DNA of 64,000 bases, taken from the NCBI GenBank assembly GCA_963779055.1, contig CAVZWN010000004.1:558001-622000 (forward strand). The letters run 5' to 3'. Numbering within the stretch: the stretch's first letter is position 1; every line of letters starts with the position of its first letter. This stretch comes from Sulfurimicrobium sp963779055. GTDB taxonomy: Bacteria > Pseudomonadota > Gammaproteobacteria > Burkholderiales > Sulfuricellaceae. The notes under the pieces are model-generated. The model was not told the origin of the DNA. It worked only from the letters and a program-made list of their open reading frames with translations, and did no database searches. Both the position numbers and the translations under genes were made by a program. Positions 44,700 through 53,149 of the stretch are shown here, one piece after another.

Positions 44700-44821
44700 G
44701 GTTCAAATTCTCCAGTTGATGAGGTAAAACTGGAAAACAGATGGGATCGGATGCCCCCTATTTCAAGAGGGGTTTAGGGCCGATTTCGGCATTCAGCAAC
44801 GAGCATGCGCCAAAATCACGC

Positions 44822-44864
44822 CACAAAACAAAACGGGCGCTCCACAGTATGGAAGCGCCCGTTT
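44822..44864 (-). terminator. Terminator after the Rossmann-fold protein
   Basis: The stem AAACGGGCGCT-TCCA/TGGA-GCGCCCGTTT is followed on the minus strand by TTTTGTTTTG. Confidence 0.8.
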
Positions 44865-44879
44865 CAGGAAATGGCGTTT

Positions 44880-45272
44880 CTAGTAACCGGTTCTGCCTGT
44901 TTGCGGCAAAACTGTTTTTTCGCCGAAAAAGTTCCATAGCAGGTGAGCCATGATTTCCGGTGCGATGACCGTATGGCGGTTGCCGGTTTCCTGCATCCGC
45001 GTGCGCAGCTTCTGACGCAAATCGGCATTGCCGGTCAGATCAAAAATGATATCGACCTTATCGCCAAGATCCACCACGTCCAGCGCTTCCTGGAATACCT
45101 GGACATTGCTGTGCGAGAAACCCATCGCGACCGGAGAATTCAGGTCCCGGTGCGCCACGGCAACGATTTCCACATTGACATGTTCTTCCTGGATTTTCTC
45201 CAGAAAATGTTCAGCGAATGTTTCACCAACACCACCCAGACCCAGCAATGCAACCTTGACCGTAGCGCTCAT
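44880..45272 (-). CDS. Short NAD(P)-binding Rossmann-fold protein
   Basis: 130 residues. The N-terminal dinucleotide motif is VALLGLGGVGETFAEHFL, followed by a strand VEIVAVAHRDL and IIFDLTGNADLRQKL. It resembles the cofactor domain of homoserine dehydrogenase or Gfo/Idh enzymes without any catalytic domain. It may sense redox state. ATG 45272 begins at the fold; the upstream frame is unrelated. Confidence 0.7.
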   Translation of the reverse strand: MSATVKVALLGLGGVGETFAEHFLEKIQEEHVNVEIVAVAHRDLNSPVAMGFSHSNVQVFQEALDVVDLGDKVDIIFDLTGNADLRQKLRTRMQETGNRHTVIAPEIMAHLLWNFFGEKTVLPQTGRTGY

Positions 45273-45474
45273 AAATCCCCCCATCATCTTTTGGTTATAA
45301 ATCGTATTTGAGATTAAACGAATGCCCCATGTGAGGCAAGGCATTGCAAAGGAAAATCACGGCTGTGATATGCTTTAGCCCGCATATTATTTTCTGAAAA
45401 CAACTGAACCGCACAGGTGCGAAAACACGCTTGAACATAAGGGTTTTCCCTTGCACCTTTGCCGCAAAAATCTC

Positions 45475-45948
45475 ATGAACCTATCCAACAAGTCGCTTGT
45501 TATCACTATTGCAGCGCTGACCCTGGCCATTGGCGCCGCTATCGGTGCCAGATTATGGCTTACGCCCAACCCCGAAGCCAGCGTCACAGCCCCCCTCGAT
45601 CCGGCCTGCGATCTGAATGCCGGGCCATGCTCCAGCGACATCCCCGGTGGCGGACGCATTGAAATTTCCATCGAGCCGCGACCCATTCCCCTGCTGCGCC
45701 CGCTTAAGCTGGTGGTCAAAACCCAGGGGCTGGATGCCCGCCAGGTAGAGGTGGACTTTACCGGCATGGACATGAACATGGGCTATAACCGCCCGCAACT
45801 GAAGCAGGAAGGCGAGTCCCGGTTTACCGGGGAAACTGTATTGCCGGTGTGTATCACCGGGGGCATGGTGTGGCAGGCTGCCGTGGTGGTTACCACCCCA
45901 AAACTTAAAGCAGTCGCGCCGTTTCACTTCGACACGTCGCGCAACTGA
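45475..45948 (+). CDS. Membrane-anchored periplasmic protein upstream of SCO1
   Basis: 157 residues. One N-terminal helix (VITIAALTLAIGAAIGARLWL) anchors a periplasmic beta domain with CDLNAGPC and a Met-rich VDFTGMDMNMGYNRPQL. It resembles YtkA/FixH-type domains found near copper and cytochrome oxidase assembly genes. The Met cluster could bind copper (inference). SCO1 follows after a repeat. Confidence 0.65.
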   Translation: MNLSNKSLVITIAALTLAIGAAIGARLWLTPNPEASVTAPLDPACDLNAGPCSSDIPGGGRIEISIEPRPIPLLRPLKLVVKTQGLDARQVEVDFTGMDMNMGYNRPQLKQEGESRFTGETVLPVCITGGMVWQAAVVVTTPKLKAVAPFHFDTSRN

Positions 45949-45965
45949 TTTATGTATAACACCTC

Positions 45966-46095
45966 GAACCGCAAAGACGCGAAGACGCAGAGAAACCAAG
46001 CCCATGATAGCAATCATGGCAATCACTCAACTGCCTGGCATGCCATTTCAATAACACACTGTTACTTCTTTGCGCCTTTGCGCCCTTGCGGTTCA
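45966..46095. repeat. AACCGCAAAG...CTTTGCGGTT inverted repeat element, copy 1
   Basis: GAACCGCAAAGACGCGAAGA at 45966-45985 continues GGCAGAG-like, and the far arm TTCTTTGCGCCTTTGCGCCC, then TTGCGGTT, ends at 46095. About 70 unrelated bases lie between. A second copy is at 59243-59373. A degenerate copy may cover 45411-45465. Confidence 0.65.
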
Positions 46096-46195
46096 GTGAG
46101 CACGGGCAAAATGCGACGAAATGCCGCGCCGCTAGTGCTTGGCAAGCGACCCTTCACTGCCGCATGATGACATTTATTTTATTGGACCAGAATTC

Positions 46196-46801
46196 ATGAA
46201 CCGAACTGCGCTTATCGCCATCATTGCCCTGCTCGCCCTGATTTTCGGCTGGGTCACCTGGTTCTGGCAACCGGACGCACACCAGCCCCATAGCCCCATC
46301 CCGCTCGCTGCGGCGCCCACTGGCGGCGATTTCACACTGCAGTCGGCCAATGGCCCGGTGTCGCTGCATGATTTCCGCGGCAAGGTCGTGCTGGTGTACT
46401 TCGGCTATACCTTCTGTCCGGATATCTGCCCCACTTCGCTGGCCTTTACCAGCCAGGCTCTCAACGCGCTGGACAAGGAAGAACTGGCACGCACCCAGGG
46501 ACTGTTTATCTCCGTCGATCCGGAACGCGACACGCCGGAAAAACTCAAGGATTATGGCACCTTCTTCCACGCCAACATTCTCGGTCTGACCGGTGCGCCG
46601 GAAGCCATTGCCGCAGCAGCGCAGCTATATGGCGCCAGCTACCGCAAGCAGGATACCGGCTCCGCTGGCGGCTATGTGGTGGACCACTCCTCCTCGACCT
46701 ACGTTATCGACCCTGGCGGCAAACTGGTGGCCACCTTGCAGCATGGCACATCCCCCGCAGATGTGGTCAAGGCCATCCGTTCTGCCATGCAGGGCAAGTA
46801 A
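46196..46801 (+). CDS. SCO1/SenC copper chaperone
   Basis: 201 residues. One N-terminal helix anchors a thioredoxin-like domain with the copper-binding CxxxC as YTFCPDICPTS and the third ligand His in VVDHSSSTYVIDP. It delivers copper to, or reduces, the CuA site of cytochrome c oxidase. ATG 46196 gives the usual short anchor. A strong terminator follows. Confidence 0.92.
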   Translation: MNRTALIAIIALLALIFGWVTWFWQPDAHQPHSPIPLAAAPTGGDFTLQSANGPVSLHDFRGKVVLVYFGYTFCPDICPTSLAFTSQALNALDKEELARTQGLFISVDPERDTPEKLKDYGTFFHANILGLTGAPEAIAAAAQLYGASYRKQDTGSAGGYVVDHSSSTYVIDPGGKLVATLQHGTSPADVVKAIRSAMQGK

Positions 46802-46809
46802 TACAAAGC

Positions 46810-46848
46810 AAAGCGGGGCGGCGCCTCCCGGCGCCGCCCCGCTTTTTC
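46810..46848 (+). terminator. Strong terminator after SCO1
   Basis: A 16-base-pair stem (AAGCGGGGCGGCGCC with its complement) around TCCC is followed by TTTTT. The minus-strand exit is also T-rich, so it may end the convergent gene at 46922 too. Confidence 0.88.
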
Positions 46849-46921
46849 AAAAAGGCAACTCAGTTACTTGTCGTGGCAGTGAAACATTAGCTTTGCCACG
46901 CTAGTATTTGAGCTCCGCCCT

Positions 46922-48070
46922 TCAATCCAGACCGAAGTCGTGAACGAACTCGATCACCTGCACCGCATCATCAACTGCCTGTGCATAAGCTGCCGCGCCA
47001 GTAAGTGGAACAGACCCTGTCGGAACAGTCCACTCCACAGTACCCAGGACGCTCACCGTTTTGGTGATATAAGTGCCTGACCCCGCCGGAGTCTCGACCA
47101 GGATTTTAACCGTGTCGCCAGCATAAGTATCGGTACGGCTATAAGTAAACGTACTCAGATCCGGGCTGATTTTCAGAATACTGTTCAGGTACATCACCGT
47201 ATCCAGCGTAACGACTTTGTACTTGTCAGCGGCAGCAGCCAGCAGCGAAGCCGAAGAAAAGCCGGTAATGCTGGTCACGCTGGCAGGCAACGTTCCATTG
47301 ATAGCTGCCACATACAGGGCCAGATTTTCCAGCGGCGAGTCGATCGTGCTGCTCACGCCACTGATGGTGATCACCAGACGACCGGCAGTATCAAGCGAAA
47401 GAACCGCACCGGTGGTATTCAGCTTTGACAAAGCCTCTTCAAGCGAATGCGTCAGCACTTTGTCAGGCGCACGTGCCACGCTCAGACGGCTGAATTCCAC
47501 TTCGGATGTATATACTGCCGTACCATCCGGCAGCTTGGCCAACAAATCGCCTGTTGCCGGATCGCGAGGAATCGAGGTATTTGCAATCGGATTGCCACTG
47601 GCATCAAAGGCCTGAACCAGCGGATAAACCGTGCCATTGATGGTTTCCGTCAAGGCGGCGCCAGTCAGAGGATCACGGATCAGCACATACAGGTCTCCGT
47701 AAATACCCCCTTTCGAACTGCCGGAGGTGGGCGGCTGACCGCCTGCCCCTGCCTTGCCACCCTTGACGCCAGCCCATGCAGGACGATCGCTCAGGGGATC
47801 GCGATTATCGGCGCCTTTGCCTTTGAAAATGACATCTTTATTACTGCTATCACTTTCATGACCAGCCCCGCCCTTGCTACCGCCAGAGCCTTTGCCCGCT
47901 GGTTTGCCTTTCTGCTTGGAGCCGCCGCCGTCGTCTTCAGCGTGAGCCTGGGAAATCACGTCCAGACTGCTCACATTGATGTAATGCGTCGCGACCGGTG
48001 CGCCGAACATCACCGCCACTGCAAAAGTGGTAGCTGTAACGACTTGTTTGATTTTGAATGTGGTTTTCAT
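46922..48070 (-). CDS. Exported protein with Gly/Lys-rich N-terminus, unknown function
   Basis: 382 residues. A long signal peptide ends near SQAHA. A Gly/Ser/Lys-rich linker (about 45-120) leads to a beta-rich part starting YGDLYVLIRDPLTGAALTET, with many Thr/Ser/Val strands (VLSLDTAGRLVITISGV). AGGAAATA precedes the ATG. It lies downstream of the giant outer-membrane gene but after that gene's terminator. A surface or electron-conduit accessory role is inferred from place only. Confidence 0.72.
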   Translation of the reverse strand: MKTTFKIKQVVTATTFAVAVMFGAPVATHYINVSSLDVISQAHAEDDGGGSKQKGKPAGKGSGGSKGGAGHESDSSNKDVIFKGKGADNRDPLSDRPAWAGVKGGKAGAGGQPPTSGSSKGGIYGDLYVLIRDPLTGAALTETINGTVYPLVQAFDASGNPIANTSIPRDPATGDLLAKLPDGTAVYTSEVEFSRLSVARAPDKVLTHSLEEALSKLNTTGAVLSLDTAGRLVITISGVSSTIDSPLENLALYVAAINGTLPASVTSITGFSSASLLAAAADKYKVVTLDTVMYLNSILKISPDLSTFTYSRTDTYAGDTVKILVETPAGSGTYITKTVSVLGTVEWTVPTGSVPLTGAAAYAQAVDDAVQVIEFVHDFGLD

Positions 48071-48299
48071 TATTTCCTCCCCAATTTTTCATTAACCTAC
48101 AAATAAAAACGAACCAAAACTGCATATGAAAATCCTATGCCCATTTACAGGCATCGTCACTGACAACCATCAATCGAACATGATTTATTATGCTTACAGA
48201 ATTAAATAAGCTTCTCATAAAGCCACTCAAACCTTCAAAAAGAAACGCCGCCCCTGTTAAGAGGGACGGCGTTTTTTCTTCCGGAACTTACTGCAAACA
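48071..48299. other. Intergenic region between the outer-membrane gene and the exported protein
   Basis: 229 bases, A+T-rich near 48100-48240. It holds the terminator at 48243-48279 and presumably a promoter for the gene at 46922, which I could not place. Confidence 0.4.
48243..48279 (-). terminator. Terminator after the giant outer-membrane gene
   Basis: The stem ACGCCG...CCT/AGG...CGGCGT is followed by T-rich sequence on both strands, the minus one ending the gene whose stop is at 48300. Confidence 0.75.
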
Positions 48300-51200
48300 T
48301 CAGAGGCGGTAATTGAGACCCAGCATGAGAGTGTTATAACCACCGCTCAGATCATGGTAGACATGATCCTTGTAGTAGTCATAGATGTAGGTACCGCGCA
48401 CCGACATATTCTTCTTCCAGGCGTACTCCATGCCGAAAGCCAGGGAGTGCAGGTAGTTATCCACTCTGTCATCCACATCGGGCAAAGGCTCTGTCAGCCC
48501 GCTGGCGTTTCTGCCTTCGGACCAGGTCAGGCTGTAGTTGCCGGAGAACAGGTAGCGGTTCCACTGCTTTTCCAGCCCGGCTGACAAGGTGTGCGTGTTG
48601 ACCTTGTAGTTAGGCTGACCCAGCACCAGAAAATCCGTTGAAGTCAGGACAGCGCTGTCCGGAACATACAGGTAGTGGTAGCGCAGGCGGTTGGTCGAGA
48701 AATAGTAGGAGCTGAAATCGGTCTGGTTCCATGCATAGCCCAGGTTCGCTTTCACATCCTCAACCGGAACCAGGCTGAGATTCAGGCCGGCCGACTGGAA
48801 AGTGCTCTCCATTTTCTGCGTCTGGGATGCGCTATAAACACCAGCCTGAACCGCACCGGCCACGCCTGCGCCTCCAGCTCCGGTCACGTCATAGCCAGAA
48901 TAGCTGTGCAAGCCGTTTTTCTTCTCGGTGTAATTGTAGTAACCGCTGATCAGCAGTTCGTTCCACTCCGGTTTGGTATAGGTCACCAGCGTTTTCAGCT
49001 TCAGCATTTCTTCCGGTTCGCTGACCAGCCCGGTCTGGTCGGCCCAGAGATAGGACGGCGTCACGCGGATCATCCAGCCCTTGGCGGGACGGGAAACCAG
49101 TTTGACGAACACTTCGTCGGAACTCGAATTCACGCCATACAGCATCATTGGCGCGGTCAGTGCCGGGCCTTCTCCATAAGTCAGGTCACGATCCTTGTCC
49201 TCGTGCGTCCAGCCGGCTGACCAGCTGGATTTCAGGAAGCTGGGGTAGAGCTTGGCTTCCAGACCATAGGTTTTGGTTGTGACCTTGTTGATACGCGGCG
49301 CGACCAGGCGCTCGGCATCCTTGGCGGACAGCACCTCATAGAATCCCGCCACCGGGAAGGAAGAGTTGTTCTCGCGCTTGTTGTAACGCATGAAGGCTTC
49401 CAGGCCCACCGCTTGGGAAACATTGAATTTTCCGGTCAGGTAGGCGCTGTCGGTATCGTTGCGTCCTTCCGTGTAACCCAAATTGTATTCCGGGCCAAAG
49501 CTGTCCTGTTGCAGCCGGGACATGCTGGCACCCGCACCCAGCACAGCCCACTCGTTAAATTGCTTGGTCAGGCGCAGGCTGTTGGTGAACTGGGTCGAAT
49601 CCGACACGAAATTCAGTGGCCTGTTTGGATCCACCGTATTCTGGAAGTGCAAGCCACCAGGGCCGGAGAAGAGAATGTCCGACCATTGGGAGACATTGTT
49701 CATCGTGACTGATGGCGCATTGTTCTGGAACTTGTCGATACTGAATTCGTAATTGACCAGCCAGCTATCCTGCGGGTTGAGTGTCAGGTTAAAGGCAAGA
49801 TTCCGGTTTTGCTCATCGATCACCCGGTTATAGCCGCGCCACTGGTTCTGCTCGCGCAAGACTGTGTCAGCAGGGAGCGGCGCGGCGAAATCATGCTGAC
49901 TCAGGATATAGTTCGACACCTGATTGCCGTCGCGGGTATAGCCCTTGTAAGCCAGCTCGACCGAACCCAGGCCATTAAAGGCTGCTGGCTTGACCTGCAT
50001 GCTGGCGCCGTAGCTGGTCCGGGTCACCTTGTACGCCGTGTCCGGGCTATCGGCATTGAAATCGGCCACATGCTGCGATTCGCCCGTGTTTGCCGGATCA
50101 GCATAATTTGCATCCGTTCCACCGGCCACCACATTCGGGTTGTACAGATAATTGATGCCGCCCGTAGCCGAAGTGTAGACCGAGTGGTATGCATTGAACT
50201 TGACGAAGTCGCTGTTGCCTTTGATCCGGGTGCGCTGGTTATTGGCACCGAAGCCTTCACGTTCCAGTCGCAGCAGATCATGCCTGGCATCGGCATAGAG
50301 CAGATTCAGGTCGACATCGCCGATTACGCCATCCCGTGAGCTCTCGCCGAAGCTGCTCTCCCGGTAGTCGTAGCGCTCGAGGTAATGGTTCGTCCCCGTG
50401 CCCACGCCGCCGGAATATTTGAAGTAAGCCAGTTTGGGCATGATGTCACCCTGCAGTCTGGCCACATCCCCGGCCTGCACTTCGCCTGCCGTCCCGCCTT
50501 CGGTCCTGATGCGCTGACGTGCCGGCGTATAGCCCACGCTGAACATCACCACATCGCGGAAGTAATTCCCTTCCAGATCGGACGAATCACGGTTGAGCAT
50601 GCGGTAATCCGCACCCAGATAGACCGTCGGGCTGACGTAATACTTGATACCGGCACCGGCATCGGTCGTCCGGTCCTTGCGTTCTATGCCCTGATAATCG
50701 CTGACTGAGTAGGCAATTCCCGCATTGGCCAGCAGATCCGGGCTGATGGGGCGCTCGACATGCAGCCCCACGGTGTTGTCGATATAGCCGGAAGACCCGG
50801 GCAGAGTGGTCTCCCCCAGCGAACGATCGATAAATGTGGTGAATTTGGTGCCCGGCACCGGTTTCCAGCTCAGGTTGGCGCCGAAATAGGCCCGGTTCAG
50901 ATCGTTGAAGCGCGCATCATCATAATCCTGGTGCATGTGGCCGGCAAAGGCCTCGCCCTGCAGCGTCGCACTGGGTTTATAAACAGCGCCAACAGCTGCG
51001 CGATAGCCCTCGGAACTGCGCAGGAATCCATAATCATCCGTACTGCGATTGTAGCTGCGCGAATCGGTCGCGGCCTGGATGAAGGGCATCAGCGCGGGTG
51101 TCACGTCATAGCCCACCCGCCCGCCGATTGAAGTCATAGTGCGGTCACGGTCGTCATTGGTCGGGTTGACGACCGTCATGCCTGCCGGGGTGTTGTAATC

Positions 51201-51872
51201 CAGATCTTCATGAATACCGCCAAAGCGCATGGAGACAGGACCGGTCTTGGTCTCGGCACCAAGATAAGCTTCCGTCGAAGTATAAACGGTAGGCCCAAGC
51301 GCAGAACCCGGCTCGGGAGAACCGCGATCTTCATGATTGCGGCTGGTGCGCGCGCCACCGAAGATGTTGCTGACGGCTGAAACATCGTACTGGCCATCAA
51401 AACCTGCCCAGTAATCTTCCACGTTTTCCGATTTGTGATCACGGTACTGGTCCAGATCTCCACCCACATCGAAGTTCAACCTGTGCCGGGCCCAGTTGGA
51501 TTTGACCACCAGCGAAGGCGTCAGGGTGGTAATCGAGTCGGAAACCTCATTCCTGCGCAGCGCGTAGATATTGCTGTCGTAGGTTTGCGTGAGCGCCAGT
51601 TCCGGGAACAACAGGAAGCTGCCATAGGGGATCCCGACCATTTGCGCATAATCCAGCTCCACTTTCTGGGCTTTGCGCGTATCGAAAGCCTTGGTCAGCG
51701 GCGTCACCACAACCGAAGGCGGGGTCCGCCCTGCTGCGCCAGCGCCCTGCTGGGCAGCGGGCCCGTCTTGCGCCTGTACGGGCGGCGGCGCAGGCGGTGC
51801 TGCATAGCTGATATTGCTGGCAAAGGCGAGGCCGATCAGAACGGACAGTTTATTTTTAGTGAATTGTTTCAT
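48300..51872 (-). CDS. Giant outer-membrane protein: porin-2-like barrel fused to MtrB/PioB-like barrel
   Basis: 1190 residues after a signal peptide ending SNISYA. Residues about 50-440 resemble the beta-barrel porin 2 family (LALTQTYDSNIYALRRNE, ITTLTPSLVVKSNWARHRLN, YRDHKSENVEDYWAGF). From about 480 on, the pattern is MtrB/PioB-like: NHYLERYDYRESSFGESS, LLYADARHDLLRLEREGFG, repeated amphipathic strands, and a C-terminal DLSGGYNTLMLGLNYRL ending in Leu. MtrB proteins are about 700 residues. It follows the decaheme gene by 14 bases, as mtrA-mtrB do. No MtrB-type N-terminal CxxC is seen. Confidence 0.8.
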   Translation of the reverse strand: MKQFTKNKLSVLIGLAFASNISYAAPPAPPPVQAQDGPAAQQGAGAAGRTPPSVVVTPLTKAFDTRKAQKVELDYAQMVGIPYGSFLLFPELALTQTYDSNIYALRRNEVSDSITTLTPSLVVKSNWARHRLNFDVGGDLDQYRDHKSENVEDYWAGFDGQYDVSAVSNIFGGARTSRNHEDRGSPEPGSALGPTVYTSTEAYLGAETKTGPVSMRFGGIHEDLDYNTPAGMTVVNPTNDDRDRTMTSIGGRVGYDVTPALMPFIQAATDSRSYNRSTDDYGFLRSSEGYRAAVGAVYKPSATLQGEAFAGHMHQDYDDARFNDLNRAYFGANLSWKPVPGTKFTTFIDRSLGETTLPGSSGYIDNTVGLHVERPISPDLLANAGIAYSVSDYQGIERKDRTTDAGAGIKYYVSPTVYLGADYRMLNRDSSDLEGNYFRDVVMFSVGYTPARQRIRTEGGTAGEVQAGDVARLQGDIMPKLAYFKYSGGVGTGTNHYLERYDYRESSFGESSRDGVIGDVDLNLLYADARHDLLRLEREGFGANNQRTRIKGNSDFVKFNAYHSVYTSATGGINYLYNPNVVAGGTDANYADPANTGESQHVADFNADSPDTAYKVTRTSYGASMQVKPAAFNGLGSVELAYKGYTRDGNQVSNYILSQHDFAAPLPADTVLREQNQWRGYNRVIDEQNRNLAFNLTLNPQDSWLVNYEFSIDKFQNNAPSVTMNNVSQWSDILFSGPGGLHFQNTVDPNRPLNFVSDSTQFTNSLRLTKQFNEWAVLGAGASMSRLQQDSFGPEYNLGYTEGRNDTDSAYLTGKFNVSQAVGLEAFMRYNKRENNSSFPVAGFYEVLSAKDAERLVAPRINKVTTKTYGLEAKLYPSFLKSSWSAGWTHEDKDRDLTYGEGPALTAPMMLYGVNSSSDEVFVKLVSRPAKGWMIRVTPSYLWADQTGLVSEPEEMLKLKTLVTYTKPEWNELLISGYYNYTEKKNGLHSYSGYDVTGAGGAGVAGAVQAGVYSASQTQKMESTFQSAGLNLSLVPVEDVKANLGYAWNQTDFSSYYFSTNRLRYHYLYVPDSAVLTSTDFLVLGQPNYKVNTHTLSAGLEKQWNRYLFSGNYSLTWSEGRNASGLTEPLPDVDDRVDNYLHSLAFGMEYAWKKNMSVRGTYIYDYYKDHVYHDLSGGYNTLMLGLNYRL

Positions 51873-51886
51873 GGCGCCTTCCTCTC

Positions 51887-52888
51887 TCAGTAGCGCAACA
51901 TCGGATCTTGGTGGCTGCCGTGAATGGCACCGTGGCAGTTGGTGCATCCCCTCAGCACGGCGCCGGTAATTCTTCTATCGCCCACAACGGAAGGCTCGGT
52001 AACCGTTCCATAACCATGCTTGCCCTGGGCGATGGCATGGCACTGCAGACACACCGCCGGTTGCGAAACCGTCAGCAGGCCGCGGTTGGATGAGCCGTGC
52101 GCTGCGTGGCAGCTCATGCAGTCTTCCACCACGGGCGCGTGCTCAAACACCTTGGGTCCGCGGACGGCCTGGTGGCAGCTCAGGCATTGTTCATTCTTGC
52201 TTTTCAGCAGGGTTTGAGTGCCTCCATGCACGTCGTGACAACTGACGCATGACATCCCACCCTCTTTGACGGGGTGATGCGATCTCATGTTCTGCGCAGA
52301 GGCGACATCCTGATGGCACTTGACGCACATGGCCGAATTCCTGTCCATCTTGCTGGCGCTCAGACTGAGGCTCCGGGACTGTGGCGAGGCATGCACCGTA
52401 TGGCAATCCGTACAATTACCACCCGCCTTGCTATGCGAACTGAAGCTCCAGTTCATCAGCTTCTTGTCCTTATTGTGGCAGCTTGTGCATTCCTTGCTTT
52501 GCGGCATATCGATCGAGCCCTTGCCCGGCTCGCCTTTGATCAGAGCCTGGCGGTGCGCCTTGCCGGTGGTATGGCAGGATTCGCATTTGCCATGATCATG
52601 CTCGGGACGGGCCTTGTCCCCGTTGATAATCACATGGCAGGCCGTACATTCCAGATCGAGAATGCCCTGTCTGGTTTTCTTGTAAGCCCTGAGCTTCTCG
52701 ACCGGCGTTCTTGCCTCGTCAACGCTCATCTCTGGCTCAGCAACCGGCGTTACCGGCTTGGCCTCCCGGAACGCTTCCGCCTTCTGGGCCGGCGCCTGTG
52801 GCCGCTCTACAGCCAAAGCCGGCTGGACACAGAAAAACAGCGCAGCCGCCGTCAATGACGACGAAAGCCACTTGTGGAGTAATGTCAT
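51887..52888 (-). CDS. Periplasmic decaheme cytochrome c (MtrA/MtoA/DmsE-type)
   Basis: 333 residues. A signal peptide (to PALA) and about 70 residues precede ten CxxCH haem sites: CTACH, CESCH, CTSCH, CTDCH, CVKCH, CVSCH, CLSCH, CMSCH, CLQCH and CTNCH, with many extra His as distal ligands. Ten haems in this length is the MtrA/DmsE layout. It should carry electrons across the periplasm and outer membrane through the barrel encoded next. The direction (Fe(II)/sulfur oxidation or metal reduction) cannot be told. Confidence 0.93.
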   Translation of the reverse strand: MTLLHKWLSSSLTAAALFFCVQPALAVERPQAPAQKAEAFREAKPVTPVAEPEMSVDEARTPVEKLRAYKKTRQGILDLECTACHVIINGDKARPEHDHGKCESCHTTGKAHRQALIKGEPGKGSIDMPQSKECTSCHNKDKKLMNWSFSSHSKAGGNCTDCHTVHASPQSRSLSLSASKMDRNSAMCVKCHQDVASAQNMRSHHPVKEGGMSCVSCHDVHGGTQTLLKSKNEQCLSCHQAVRGPKVFEHAPVVEDCMSCHAAHGSSNRGLLTVSQPAVCLQCHAIAQGKHGYGTVTEPSVVGDRRITGAVLRGCTNCHGAIHGSHQDPMLRY

Positions 52889-52897
52889 TTTTGACTC

Positions 52898-52911
52898 TCA
52901 ATCACGATTGA
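52898..52911. promoter_or_regulatory. TCAAT-N4-ATTGA dyad before the decaheme gene
   Basis: TCAATCACGATTGA is a perfect five-base dyad ten bases upstream of the cytochrome start. It is the mirror of an FNR half-site order and could be an operator or leader hairpin. Confidence 0.35.
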
Positions 52912-53021
52912 ATATTGAATGTGGATATTTGTATTATTTTTATGTTATCGGCAGGAACTATCTAACGGGAACCGACCCTAAAGCTTCTTACTCTTTGCAG
53001 GATAACATTTGGCATAAATAA

Positions 53022-53052
53022 AGGCATTGACGGTTATCAATCGTCAATGCCT
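53022..53052. promoter_or_regulatory. FNR-box-like site within an 11-bp inverted repeat
   Basis: TTGAC-GGTT-ATCAA at 53027-53040 matches the FNR consensus TTGAT-N4-ATCAA with one mismatch. It overlaps a perfect inverted repeat AGGCATTGACG/CGTCAATGCCT (53022-53032 with 53042-53052). It lies in the 261-base divergent region between the decaheme gene and the FNR-type regulator, about 110 bases before the regulator start. Confidence 0.55.
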
Positions 53053-53149
53053 GCTTGACATCAACAACCGTCTCACAGCAACATGTCTGCGCCCCATAAG
53101 TATGGCATTTGTCATGTTTGTAAAGAATAGTCATTACAAAGGCCCGTTA

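Noticed and set aside
43452..44777. 441-codon open frame on the plus strand
   Set aside because: Antisense to htpG; the minus strand carries clear Hsp90 motifs.
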